Assembly: GCF_033096005.1 (NCBI RefSeq)
Contig: NZ_AP026803.1
Coordinates: 1,482,001-1,546,000 of the forward strand
Direction of reading: 5' to 3'
Length of the DNA: 64,000 bases
Origin: Lactobacillus xylocopicola
GTDB taxonomy: Bacteria; Bacillota; Bacilli; Lactobacillales; Lactobacillaceae
The stretch's first letter is position 1. The number at the start of each line of letters is the position of its first letter. Below, piece after piece: positions 18,901 to 27,519 of this stretch. The notes under the pieces are model-generated. The model ran no database searches and was not told the DNA's origin. It saw only the letters and a program-made list of their open reading frames with translations. Both the position numbers and the translations under genes were made by a program.

Positions 18901-18997
18901 GGACGTTCAGGCCAAGGCAGTTCGCTTAACGGTCTACCAGTCTTCAGGTCCCATTGTAGCGGCGCGCGAAATTTTCTTTTACCGGGCAAAGAAATAA
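15947..18997 (+). CDS. GH31-like glycosidase with C-terminal FnIII-like and F5/8 C-type modules, active site doubtful
   Basis: The 1016-residue protein has no signal peptide. An N-terminal beta domain is followed by a GH31 barrel (residues ~220-580; QPMLLPKYMLGLGHIG, LSGQPLAGAAVDGAEGGG, VRDFQWKSFTP). This matches the GH31 branch that includes alpha-N-acetylgalactosaminidases with discoidin modules. FnIII-like (~765-860) and F5/8 C-like (~865-1015) regions follow. The usual acid/base block GDxxxxW reads GGVGGNW, so Asp is replaced by Gly. The stretch that should hold the nucleophile (…KTDxxW) is short and lacks an obvious equivalent. It may be inactive or unusual. The shared NagR-like operator with nagA suggests an amino-sugar role. 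Confidence 0.7.
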   Translation: MINDTQTNKHQLGALTGASKCQNYYELHFATGETAHFYILADGIFRLLVDPDQNFTEIRTPFIQLAAFTADAFEQSTVRATSDSLIIQAGTYQIIFEQKPFVMSIFDEALHRTRMAQARPLELAANGTSESLVQNKNEYYFGGGLQNGYFSHKGHKIVVARDQITGKGGVILQVPFFWSSAGYGEVRNTKQSGTYDFGKLNPRETTIEHLDRVFDSFYLLGNNPQEMLAKYYTLTGQPMLLPKYMLGLGHIGNFCTTLWQPSQAKERNASKFGSNFYTRTSDTSVVSGRASLNGEENYQFSARAMIDRYRELHLPLSWFIPNYGVNEVSLQAASFFNDYAHNQGVQPGFWHDQSKTLPEQTAFTFTNDADTAADLEQLQRQANKHPFTSSSGGFMGQQKHTALLFGGVGGNWENIATQVAGLIGANLSGQPLAGAAVDGAEGGGNAQIYVRDFQWKSFTPLLFNLDDQGNFSKTPFAYNRRITEINQAYLQLRTRLTSYLYTLNAHAKAGEPIIRPLFLAFPDEQTNYSEQFSSEFMLGDNLLIAPITNGREDENGNARKDNLYLPDQSTMWIDLFTGQKYAGGRVYNNLTYPVWHLPVFVRGGSIFDFGKRDYVFYPQGERETVTYSDNESDDNSIHYETKISSKLDENKLTITIDPAKGDLPGAETMQETKLSILCDSYPHQIAVKVNDREIPLQACGTADAFEHAREGIFYNSSYGLPEFSQYQELNQKALQIKLDSHDITTNKIEITIHNFTYSQQVLVHEVTSGLLPTPKLPAVDSNKITAHSFELAWTRPSRVQIEINHLLYEGISGTSFTCHELTPNTRYIIRIRYVSGNRVSEWSELFGVITKPAAADYAIEQITATSNFTSNPQHPLSYLTDLKLASEWQTEEAATPDHPLELTFTFEQVEKLSRIVFVPRNLDHSGDPTEVSIAISEDGINYTPYAFAQKQAQEDADSTSQENYTAYSDQLQWKADSKNKVVGLRDVQAKAVRLTVYQSSGPIVAAREIFFYRAKK

Positions 18998-19008
18998 AAC
19001 TACAACAT

Positions 19009-19044
19009 AAAAAAGGTCTGTCGAAGAAATTCCAGACCTTTTTT
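19009..19044 (+). terminator. Terminator of the GH31-like gene
   Basis: AAAAAAGGTCTG pairs with CCAGACCTTTTTT around an 11-base loop directly after the stop codon. Confidence 0.88.
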
Positions 19045-19080
19045 ATTTTTTGCTTCCAGCTTCCTACTCTTTTCTATGCA

Positions 19081-19114
19081 AAAAAGCCTCAAAATCAACT
19101 TGATCTCGAGGCTT
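19081..19114 (-). terminator. Terminator of the 131-residue membrane protein gene
   Basis: On the minus strand AAGCCTC and GAGGCTT flank a 17-base loop, followed by a T-tract. Confidence 0.75.
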
Positions 19115-19139
19115 ACGGCTACTCAATCGGGCAAGCTTA

Positions 19140-19535
19140 TTAGTTTGCGCCGTACTTTTTTCTCATCTTGAAATCGTGCCGTATTGCCAGCACCATAACT
19201 AGCGTCCACAGGGCACAAATTATCATTAGCGGCCAGACATCTGTTAGTCTTTTAGCATAAGTTGCTACATCACCACTAAGTGGTAGCACTAGATACCAGA
19301 GTAAGGCACACCATGGAACAATGACGGGCAAGCTCACTAGCAAGATGGTCAGAGACTTCGAATATAATAAGGGCAGTTGATAGATCGCTTTTTTGTGTTT
19401 GGTAAAGTAAAGCGCATAGACAATTGCACTGATTAGGAAAATAAGTGCGATTATCCCCATACTCTGCTGTAATAGCTCCCTCCCACTTGTCATCAGTAAA
19501 ATGGGGAAATTTAAAAGTAATTCTTGCACGTTCAT
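19140..19535 (-). CDS. Small integral membrane protein, unknown
   Basis: The 131-residue protein has four hydrophobic segments (about residues 8-20, 25-45, 58-85, 100-118) and a basic C-terminus (HDFKMRKKYGAN). No family motif is recognised. It is monocistronic with its own terminator. Confidence 0.65.
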   Translation of the reverse strand: MNVQELLLNFPILLMTSGRELLQQSMGIIALIFLISAIVYALYFTKHKKAIYQLPLLYSKSLTILLVSLPVIVPWCALLWYLVLPLSGDVATYAKRLTDVWPLMIICALWTLVMVLAIRHDFKMRKKYGAN

Positions 19536-19656
19536 AGTTTACACCTCTTTCTTAAGGCAATCGTTTACTTAATAATTTCATATTAGGCTATTTAAATTTT
19601 TTGCAAGCGTTTTCTTAAAATGATAATAAAAAAAGTTTAAATGATAAACTTTCTTA

Positions 19657-20586
19657 TCAATTAAACCGGTCCTGCTTAATTACTCGGTAAATAGAAATCA
19701 CTAGCACTAAGCCCGCACAGGCCATGGCCACATAGGCCATCGGTCCCACACTTACCGCGGCGCGGGCTTGACTACTAGCCATGCGGCTTTCCATGGCATA
19801 CTCCACAATCCACTTACGCATGAACTGGGGGGTCAGTACAAAACTGACCGTGGCCACGATTGAAGCCACTAGAGCTGTATTTCGAGCATAGGGCTCACGG
19901 AAGAATTGGGCTAAGACACAGCAGGCTGGCGCGATCATAAGGAGCAGAATCCACATGATGATAAGGCGGCCGGCGCTGCTATTCATCATTTGAGCGCTGT
20001 TAGTCGCATAACGATACTTGCCCCAGAGTTGGCCGTTAGTCAACGTGTTGAGTAAACTCAGCAAGTACGACCCCCGTTGACCATAAACGCCGCCGCGGTT
20101 GGATAGCACACCTTGAACCACTTGCAGGCCATCAGTTAAACCCGCCGTTGAAAAGTTAACGGTGACCACCTTTTTCATGTAAGTTGCCAAAAACATAATA
20201 ATGGCACCACCGAACTGCAAGGCACGGAGCATGCTCAACTTACGCGAGGCCTTCAGCCTGAACTCAAGACTAAGAACACGGCTGGGATGGTGACTGCGCC
20301 CAATCACCCAAATCCCGGCAATTACCAAAATAATAAGCAGCAGCAATAACCACCAAAACTTCGCCATCACGAAGAAAATCGCCAGGACAATCACGGCCAC
20401 CGCCAAGTAAGGCCGATCCGAAAAGATTTCCCAAAAATTCAGTTTCAAGTGCCGGTAGCTAGCCCGACTTTGGGGGAGCGTTGGCTGATCAGCCAGCTGG
20501 GGCGTAACTTTGGGACCACTATTTACTCCCTTATCTATCTGCCGGCGGCGATATTCTCGCCTAGTCAGGCGTGAATTTTTAGCCAT
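19657..20586 (-). CDS. Integral membrane protein, unknown
   Basis: The ~309-residue protein has a very basic cytoplasmic N-terminus (KNSRLTRREYRRRQIDKG). Two close helices lie near 60-95 and further helices near 125-145, 205-230, 235-262 and 280-305. An extracellular loop rich in Gly/Asn lies between residues 145 and 205. The AGGAGG site favours ATG at 20586; a GTG two codons upstream also exists. I recognise no domain. Confidence 0.6.
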   Translation of the reverse strand: MAKNSRLTRREYRRRQIDKGVNSGPKVTPQLADQPTLPQSRASYRHLKLNFWEIFSDRPYLAVAVIVLAIFFVMAKFWWLLLLLIILVIAGIWVIGRSHHPSRVLSLEFRLKASRKLSMLRALQFGGAIIMFLATYMKKVVTVNFSTAGLTDGLQVVQGVLSNRGGVYGQRGSYLLSLLNTLTNGQLWGKYRYATNSAQMMNSSAGRLIIMWILLLMIAPACCVLAQFFREPYARNTALVASIVATVSFVLTPQFMRKWIVEYAMESRMASSQARAAVSVGPMAYVAMACAGLVLVISIYRVIKQDRFN

Positions 20587-20729
20587 ATCCACCGCCTCCT
20601 TTCAGGAATAATATCCTAGCACGTTCCCTGAGTAAAATTATTGCTTTTAGCAAATTCTTATCTTTTTTATTGTGCTAAAATGGAAAGGATGATGTTTTCA
20701 ATACAATCACAAAGGAAGATGAAGATATT

Positions 20730-21968
20730 TTGAAAAGTTCCGCTAAACTACCAGCAGGTTGGCACAAGGCTTTTTATACTTTATGGCTAGGCTGCTTTAT
20801 TACCGGCATGGGCTACTCGATGACAATGCCATTTATTTCTTTATTCATTGCCGACCTAGGTCATTATAGTAAATTGCAAATCAGTCTGTATTCCGGGCTG
20901 GCATTCGCCGTGACCTTTATTGCCCAGGCAATAGTTTCACCCTACTGGGGCAACCTCGCCGACCGTAAGGGACGTAAACTGATGTGTATGCGCGCGTCTG
21001 GCGTAATGGCCCTAACGATTACAGCCACCGGTTTTGCCCCCAACGCAATTTATATTATCGTGCTGCGGTTCATTCAGGGTGCCTTTTCTGGCTATATCAA
21101 CAATGCCACCGCCCTGATTGCCGGTGAAACTCCCCACCAAAGGAGTGGCTGGGTCATGAGTCAAATGATGACGGCCGGAACTGCCGGCAACTTAGTGGGG
21201 CCGCTATTGGGGGGCCTCCTATCGAGTTTCTTTGGCAATTGGTTGGGGGCAGTCTGGGGTTACCGGATTCCGTTCTTTATTACGGGCTTTTTGATGTTAC
21301 TGGTCTTTCTCGGTAGTACCTTCTTGGTCAAAGAAGAATTCACCCCCGTTTCACGTGCGGAAATGAAACCAATGAAGGAAATTATGCACACCTTGCCCAA
21401 CGTCAAGCTGATTATCGCCATGTTTGTAACCACGCTGCTAGTGCAAGCGGCCAACATGTCAATTGATCCCATCGTCTCGCTCTATGTCAAGTCAATGATG
21501 CCTAATAGCAACAACATTGCCTTTGTCGCTGGCGTAGTAGCTGCCACTCCCGGCTTAGGGACCCTGCTTGCCGCATCTAAAATCGGCCACAAGATGGATG
21601 AAATTGGTCCACTAAAAATTTTGCGCGTGGGCCTGGTGGCCGGAGCTATTCTCTTTATCCCCATGGCCTTGACCAGCTCCCCTTGGGTACTGGCTGCCTT
21701 ACGCTTTTTGTTGGGAATTGCTAGTGCTGGCATGTTGCCAGCCGCACAAACTGTGCTGACTCTTAATACGCCGCCTGAAAGTTTTGGCCGGATCTTTAGT
21801 TATAACCAGTCCTTCCAAGCCATCGGTTCGGTCTTTGGCTCCCTCATGGGATCAACCATTTCAGGACTCTTCAATTACGCCACCGTCTTCTGGACAACCG
21901 GCTTAACTCTACTACTTAACTTTATGCTTATTATCCTATTCAGCTTGCGCAAAACGGCAAGTAAATAA
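20730..21968 (+). CDS. Major facilitator superfamily efflux transporter (multidrug type)
   Basis: The 412-residue protein has 12 hydrophobic segments. It has the drug:proton antiporter loop GNLADRKGRKLMC after helix 2 and a helix-5 GPLLGGLLSS segment (motif C-like), as in NorA/PmrA-type efflux pumps. The start is TTG, with AAGGAAGATGA upstream and no better ATG in frame. It is divergent from the membrane protein on its left and followed by an IS relic. Confidence 0.82.
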   Translation: MKSSAKLPAGWHKAFYTLWLGCFITGMGYSMTMPFISLFIADLGHYSKLQISLYSGLAFAVTFIAQAIVSPYWGNLADRKGRKLMCMRASGVMALTITATGFAPNAIYIIVLRFIQGAFSGYINNATALIAGETPHQRSGWVMSQMMTAGTAGNLVGPLLGGLLSSFFGNWLGAVWGYRIPFFITGFLMLLVFLGSTFLVKEEFTPVSRAEMKPMKEIMHTLPNVKLIIAMFVTTLLVQAANMSIDPIVSLYVKSMMPNSNNIAFVAGVVAATPGLGTLLAASKIGHKMDEIGPLKILRVGLVAGAILFIPMALTSSPWVLAALRFLLGIASAGMLPAAQTVLTLNTPPESFGRIFSYNQSFQAIGSVFGSLMGSTISGLFNYATVFWTTGLTLLLNFMLIILFSLRKTASK

Positions 21969-22055
21969 AGTTAACCTATCTATAGTTATAAATTTATCAC
22001 ATCCCGGAACCACTAATGAAAGGGCGAACCTGATTCAGACCACGCATTAATCAGT

Positions 22056-22240
22056 TCCAAGGGCAATTCTCTGGATGACGAACTAATGGAGAATTTCTTT
22101 GGCATCTTAGCAGGAAATGTTTTACTATTTTGAACAAGACCTTCGAGAATTTAATCGCACTAGAAAAAGCAATTATCAACTACAATACCAAAATAAAAGG
22201 ACTAACTCCTTATGAATATCGGGAGTTGGTCCTCGGCTGA
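22056..22240 (+). pseudogene. Relic of an IS3-family transposase (OrfB C-terminus)
   Basis: Fragments in three frames give SKGNSLDDELMENFFGIL, then LEKAIINYNTK and KGLTPYEYREL. This is the conserved end of IS3-family OrfB with the last Glu of the DDE site, interrupted by at least two frame changes. The final 35 bases form a palindrome (AGGACTAACTCC / GGAGTTGGTCCT) that may now end transcription. Confidence 0.75.
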
Positions 22241-22277
22241 TATTTATTAAAATGTCCTAATTTTTAGAATTACATTA

Positions 22278-23861
22278 CTATTTATTCAGATGAATTTCTC
22301 GATCGAACAAGTTGTTCATGCGCTGATTAAAGTTGTGTGCAATAAAAATAATTGTGTTAGGTCTTTGTAGTAACTGATGTAAAATTTTTAGTGTTGCTGT
22401 CTGGTCAATGGCACTGGTTCCCTCATCAATCAGCAAAATATTACTGTGATGAACTTGTGCACGCGCCAAAATAATTTTTTGCCTTTGCCCACCAGAAATA
22501 TTCAGTTTTTGCAAATTGATTTTAGTATTAAGACCTTGAACAAAAGCCGTATTATCAGCTTGGAGGTCCATTTCTTTACCCGCTATTTCGGCTAGATTAT
22601 TAAGATTATCGTTAAACATTGTAATATTTCTTTTGACCGTACTTGGAAATAGGATGGAATTCTGCGCAATATAGCCAATCTTTGTAAGATCAGGATTAAT
22701 AATCTCGCCATTTTGATTCTTAAATTCAATTTGTCCAGAACTGGGTTCAAGAAAGTTTAAAATCAGTTTGAATAACGTTGATTTACCTGCCCCACTATCA
22801 CCAGTAAGCAAAATCTTTTCACCATAATCGATCTCAATATCAGGAAATTTTAAAGTTTCTCCATTTTGAAATTTTATTGTTAAGTTTTTTGTTTTAAAAG
22901 AGAAAGGCACTTCCGAAGATTCAGATTCACTGTGATTTTTCATAGGTAAAGTTGCCCTGGTAATCTGTTCTCTTAATACACTGGTACCTTTAATTAAGCC
23001 CAGATAATAGGGTAGATACTCAATGCCCGTAGACATATAATGACTAAAATTACCGATAACAGCAATAGCACCAAAAGGTACAATATCCTTTTTAATCAAT
23101 ACTCCTGTCCACACAAACAAAGCAAAAATCATTACTTGAGAAATGCTACCAGTAATAATTGATAAGATTTGCTGTTTAGCGTTTTGCCTTAGTTTAGCTT
23201 CTTCCAATCTTTTTGCGCCTAGATGCATTACACTCATTAAATGATCACCTGCAGCATAGCGCTGCAGTTCAGCTATCCCACCAAGCCATTTTTCAACTAA
23301 ATCCAAATATTGTCTATTTTTTATTGATACGTTTTCCATTGCTCTTTGGATTGGTTTATCAATTAACTTGGGTAACAACATTGAAATCAAGACTGTCAAT
23401 AAAGTGATCAGTAGTAGGGTCCAATTAATAGTTAATAACGCAATTACTGAAAAAATAATATATCCAAGAAAAACACATATAGTTGGTAGTAAATTAAAGT
23501 ACTGATCATTGACCATATTCAAATCGTTAGTCAGTTGATTCTCAACCTCTGTCACCTGATAGTTTCTTTTTTCATCATATAGATGTCTAAGAACTTTTTC
23601 TCTTAATTGTTGGTTAAACTCTCGCATGTGTGTAGCAAGTAAGTAGCTTGCTGACATATCGCAAAAGTAAGAGGATAAATACGCTAGTAGTGAAACTATT
23701 ATAATTGTCAACCAGGCTTTTTGGTTATGATTACGTAGAGCACTAATTTGCAACATATTGAGGTAGGAGGTAGTGATTAGGATAAAAGGTTGTAATATAC
23801 TAGAAATGACGATTAACCAAATACGTAAAGGACTCGTCCGATAAAATGTTTTAAAATTCAT
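22278..23861 (-). CDS. ABC exporter, fused membrane and ATPase domains (second subunit)
   Basis: The 527-residue protein has about six helices in residues 1-290 and a nucleotide-binding domain with Walker A GDSGAGKST, signature ISGGQRQKIILAR and Walker B NILLIDEGTSAID. No peptidase domain is present at the N-terminus. Its start overlaps the end of the preceding exporter by 11 bases, so the two half-transporters are translated together and probably form a heterodimer. The gene is AT-rich. It most likely exports the product of the YcaO operon or protects against it. Confidence 0.85.
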   Translation of the reverse strand: MNFKTFYRTSPLRIWLIVISSILQPFILITTSYLNMLQISALRNHNQKAWLTIIIVSLLAYLSSYFCDMSASYLLATHMREFNQQLREKVLRHLYDEKRNYQVTEVENQLTNDLNMVNDQYFNLLPTICVFLGYIIFSVIALLTINWTLLLITLLTVLISMLLPKLIDKPIQRAMENVSIKNRQYLDLVEKWLGGIAELQRYAAGDHLMSVMHLGAKRLEEAKLRQNAKQQILSIITGSISQVMIFALFVWTGVLIKKDIVPFGAIAVIGNFSHYMSTGIEYLPYYLGLIKGTSVLREQITRATLPMKNHSESESSEVPFSFKTKNLTIKFQNGETLKFPDIEIDYGEKILLTGDSGAGKSTLFKLILNFLEPSSGQIEFKNQNGEIINPDLTKIGYIAQNSILFPSTVKRNITMFNDNLNNLAEIAGKEMDLQADNTAFVQGLNTKINLQKLNISGGQRQKIILARAQVHHSNILLIDEGTSAIDQTATLKILHQLLQRPNTIIFIAHNFNQRMNNLFDREIHLNK

Positions 23862-25449
23862 CTTTTTCCTCTTTGTTGTCTACTAGACTAATTCTTTTAT
23901 CAAATAGTGCAGAAACTTTTGCGTTTAAATTATGAGCAATAACTACAATCGTTTTGCTGGAAGTAGTAAGCTCATACATAATTTTCTCTGTAGAATTACT
24001 ATCAATAGCACTCGTTGCTTCATCTATTAAGACAATATCATTTGCAAAGATTTCTTCTCTGGCTAAAATTATTTTTTGCAGTTGTCCTCCGGAAAGATTA
24101 CCCTGATTCAAATCAACTATGGTATTAATTCCTAACGGAAACCCTGCTATATCTGCTTCTAATTGCATTTTTTTGAGGACATCTGGCACTTTCTCTAAAA
24201 GTTGATCTTTAAACATGGTGATGTTTTCAGCAATTGTTCCTGGAAACAACTGTGAATCTTGTGCTAAATATCCAATTTCACTTAAATTTGGTAAAAAAAC
24301 GACACCTGTCTCCGTTTTAAAAACTATTTCCCCTTGGTACGGTTTAATTTCACCCAAAATCGCTTTAAACAAAGTAGACTTACCTGTTCCACTATCACCA
24401 GTTAATAAAATTTTTTCACCCTTATTAATTACAAAATCTGGGTATTCAATTTTCTTTCCTAGTTTATACTTTAATACAAGATCATGTATTTCAATTCGGC
24501 TAATTGGAATATTTGAAGTATGCTTGCTATACACTTTCTTGCTCAATTGTTTAGTTTGTCTATTAATACTTTGTGTTGAATTGATTTTGACCTTAGCAGA
24601 GGTGATTGTTGAAACAGCAGAAAAAATACTAAAAGCAAAAGAAGTAGATGCAAGTACTGCACCAATTTTTATATACCCTGTAAGAAACAGTATACCGGCC
24701 AAAAATGCAATTGACATCTGTCCAAATGTATTACCAAAACCGTTTACTGTGTTTGAATACATCTTAACTTTAGTCTGGTTAACCTTCGACTCCTCTAATT
24801 TATCAGCATATCTACTCAATTCCTTATTAAGTACCGTCCAAGAATTATATCGTCGCAATTCATTTAAACCAGCAATCCACTCTCCAATTACAGTCAAAAA
24901 CATACCATTTTGTTTAGATACTTGCATACTTGCTTTTGCAGTCTTTTCTGCCATAACCTTGGGTAAATACAAATCAAGTACAATAAAGAAAGCCGTTAGT
25001 ATGACAAAAATCCAGTTAAGACTAAGAAGAGCTCCCAGTGATAGCAAAATAATAAAAAGATTGCTTAATATACTAATCCAAGGCAGCGCATAATCATTAG
25101 TCAGTAAATCGAGATTGTTTTGTAAGTGGTTTTGCATTTCAGAAGTGGTCAAATGGTTAGTTGCATATAAGTACTTAACCATTCTTGTTCTCAATTCGTC
25201 CACATATTCTTGAATTTGTTTATTAAATAAATATGATGCTGTTGGTAGAATAAATAAACCACAAATAGTTGGAATTAACTCAATTATCTGCCAATAAATA
25301 AAGCCGCTCAAATTTCCACTGCCTAAGTTGTTGATAGCATATTGATAAATATATAAATCAATCGTTCCAGTAATAGCAAACATTAAATAAAGAAAAATCA
25401 CCCAGAAGGCACGCTTATTATTGACTTTAATTAATCCCGATAACGTCAT
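23851..25449 (-). CDS. ABC exporter, fused membrane and ATPase domains (first subunit)
   Basis: The 532-residue protein has an N-terminal six-helix domain and an ATPase domain with Walker A GDSGTGKST, signature LSGGQLQKIILAR and Walker B DIVLIDEATSAID. It is the partner of the overlapping downstream gene and the two are clearly homologous. It starts 12 bases after the CPBP protease gene, continuing the YcaO operon. It lacks the C39 peptidase domain that double-glycine bacteriocin exporters carry. Confidence 0.85.
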   Translation of the reverse strand: MTLSGLIKVNNKRAFWVIFLYLMFAITGTIDLYIYQYAINNLGSGNLSGFIYWQIIELIPTICGLFILPTASYLFNKQIQEYVDELRTRMVKYLYATNHLTTSEMQNHLQNNLDLLTNDYALPWISILSNLFIILLSLGALLSLNWIFVILTAFFIVLDLYLPKVMAEKTAKASMQVSKQNGMFLTVIGEWIAGLNELRRYNSWTVLNKELSRYADKLEESKVNQTKVKMYSNTVNGFGNTFGQMSIAFLAGILFLTGYIKIGAVLASTSFAFSIFSAVSTITSAKVKINSTQSINRQTKQLSKKVYSKHTSNIPISRIEIHDLVLKYKLGKKIEYPDFVINKGEKILLTGDSGTGKSTLFKAILGEIKPYQGEIVFKTETGVVFLPNLSEIGYLAQDSQLFPGTIAENITMFKDQLLEKVPDVLKKMQLEADIAGFPLGINTIVDLNQGNLSGGQLQKIILAREEIFANDIVLIDEATSAIDSNSTEKIMYELTTSSKTIVVIAHNLNAKVSALFDKRISLVDNKEEKDEF

Positions 25450-25461
25450 TATGAATCCTTT

Positions 25462-25932
25462 CTAGTAAAACTTATTTTGTTTAATGACAACAGCATCATA
25501 AAATAAATGTAAAAATACACACGGAATAAATCCTATATTAAACCTTGTGATAATCAAAATAATATTTAATATGAAAAGTATAGAAAAACTAAAGAGTTTA
25601 TTTTTGGAACTTAAAATAATAAAGCTGTGATTCAACAAAAATATAATAGTAATTATAATTATTGACATAAGAACATTATTTAAAATGATAGGTAAGTAAC
25701 TTATTCCAATTTCTCTATATATGATTTCTTCTAAAACGGCAGCAACTAAAAGTCCTATTTCATAGCTATTATGCGCATTCGTAACAACTATCGCTATGAC
25801 CACCATCATTATAATTATGATGGCACGCATATAAATACCACTTGTTATATTATGAAGTTTAATATAATTACACGAAAATAATTGTATAAAAATAATTATT
25901 AGCCAAAATAAAAGATAGCAGTTATAAATCAC
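25462..25932 (-). CDS. CPBP-type intramembrane protease or immunity protein
   Basis: The 156-residue, very hydrophobic protein has EEIIYRE near the middle (the CPBP motif EExxxR). It also has a His in FLLNH and a late HLFYDA, the usual His/Asp-Asn positions. Related proteins (PlnI, SagE type) sit in bacteriocin and TOMM operons, where they process leaders or give self-immunity. Position between the YcaO gene and the exporters fits either role. It is shorter than typical CPBP proteins (200+ residues), so the N-terminal helices are reduced. Confidence 0.65.
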   Translation of the reverse strand: MIYNCYLLFWLIIIFIQLFSCNYIKLHNITSGIYMRAIIIIMMVVIAIVVTNAHNSYEIGLLVAAVLEEIIYREIGISYLPIILNNVLMSIIIITIIFLLNHSFIILSSKNKLFSFSILFILNIILIITRFNIGFIPCVFLHLFYDAVVIKQNKFY

Positions 25933-26001
25933 ATAAAAATCATTTTTTTAATATATGATATATAGCCTGACATAAAACTTGATATTGATAAAAGAAACAG
26001 G

Positions 26002-27328
26002 TCAAGGCATAGGATGAATATAGCATTCATAATCTAAACTTTCATTTTTTAGTCTTGGATGATTTAATTGTGGAAAAGAAGGGAATGTCATTGCAAGAAG
26101 CTCGGGAATAAAAACTCTTGCCACTCTATAATTATTTACAAATGGAGGCGTAATATCTAAAAAACTGGCTTCGGGTGCAACTTGCTTCAGATAACTTAAT
26201 AATTCTACAAATGAAGATATGTACTTTTTTCTTTCCAAAAATTTTAAAGGATCACAAAAATCTATTTTAGAAAATAAAACTTCCATATTTTCCTCGTAAT
26301 TACTTGGATTTAAAAAAAGGCAACATTTTTATCAAAATCAACCATTTTTTTTAAATCCACGTCCTCAAATTTTGAGAAACTAATATAGTTACTTTCACTC
26401 ATTTCCCTATTTGCAAAAGCTTCACAAAAAGCTCTATAAATCGTATCATTTACTTCTAGTCCACCCTGTAATCCAAAACTAATTGCAGGAATGTTGTGAC
26501 CTGATTTAGAAATTATAAATACTCCAAAGACATATATGGGAACCGCAGCAAATTTCGAGTAATTCAAAATTAATACGTCATATTTCGTAAAAACGTTTCC
26601 CATTAAATTAACAATCTTATCTTTCAATTCTTTATTGTATAGTTCATTTAAATGTATTCCATCTACTTTTTTAACTGAATACCATGTTGAAGTAAAACTA
26701 TCAATCTGTATGTATTCAATAATACTGTTGGTTAATGCTTCCCTCCACGTTACATGAGCTGCGGTACCAGTAGAAACAGATAGCATATGCATATTTTCAC
26801 CAGGCATTCCGAAAAGAAAGTCGTTTGCTGGAACCACAACTTCCTTTTGAGTAGAATATAGTGATTGTGTACGAATCCAAAGTAGCTTTTCATTTACATC
26901 AAAAGCGCTAGATCTAAAATCACTTCTTAGCTTATTTATTGCTTTCAACTGATTTACTGTATATGGCATTAAATACTTTTTGTCTACTGCATTTTCACGT
27001 ACTTTCATATAATTGCTTTCAAATATCCTATTTGCTAAATACTTTTGGGCTAAAACACCAGCTGCACGTTCCACGCTTTCTCCACCTAAACGTGTAAGCC
27101 CATCACTAAAACTATATCCATATCCTGCCAAATGATAATTTATTTCAGCATTAGGAGAAATAACATATTTTTCAAAGTTGGGTAATAATGCGCTACAAAT
27201 ATTTAATTTCGAAGCTATATTAGATCCCTGAGAATAATATATATTATTGGTTAGTAAACCAGAATATCTACCTGACAAATTTTTAACTTTAAAATTTCAT
27301 TTTGTTGCAGTTCCCATTTATCAAACAT
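26002..27328 (-). pseudogene. YcaO-family cyclodehydratase-like enzyme, split by one or two frameshifts
   Basis: The main frame (27278-26310, 322 residues) has YcaO ATP-site landmarks GLTRLGGESVERAAG, STGTAAHVTWREALTNSIIE and GLQGGLEVNDTIYRAFCEAF. It stops at VAFF, but one extra T in a seven-T tract continues it as FLNPSNYEENMEVLF and on to a proline-rich YcaO-like C-terminus (ITPPF, VARVFIPELLAMTFP, HPMP) ending at 26002. At the 5' end, adding one A joins an ATG at 27328 (MFDKWELQQNE) to the main frame. In RiPP pathways YcaO enzymes make azolines, thioamides or amidines. No E1-like, TfuA or dehydrogenase partner is nearby. Confidence 0.72.
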
Positions 27329-27365
27329 CTACCGTTCTTTAATAATAAATATTCCTTAAATTATT

Positions 27366-27394
27366 ATTATAGTTAAAAATAAAATTAAAGTCAA
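27366..27394 (-). promoter_or_regulatory. Promoter of the YcaO operon
   Basis: On the minus strand TTGACT and TATAAT are 17 bases apart, close to consensus. It lies about 40 bases before the ATG at 27328. Confidence 0.75.
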
Positions 27395-27519
27395 TACTCT
27401 ATTTAAATTTATTTTAATTTATAGTTAAGCTAAGCAGAACTGCTACTTGCCAGCTAGCATTAATTCGATTTATATTACAAGAGTGCTTTTACTTGACAAA
27501 ATTTTTCTGCACGAATTAG

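Noticed and set aside
24215..25093. 292-codon open frame antisense to the first ABC exporter
   Set aside because: It is long only because the AT-rich exporter gene avoids stops on that strand; no start signal or recognisable domain.
27250..27328. 25-codon ORF beginning MFDKWELQQ as the missing RiPP precursor
   Set aside because: Its first half continues naturally into the YcaO protein after a one-base correction, and it has no leader or core features and a poor ribosome site.
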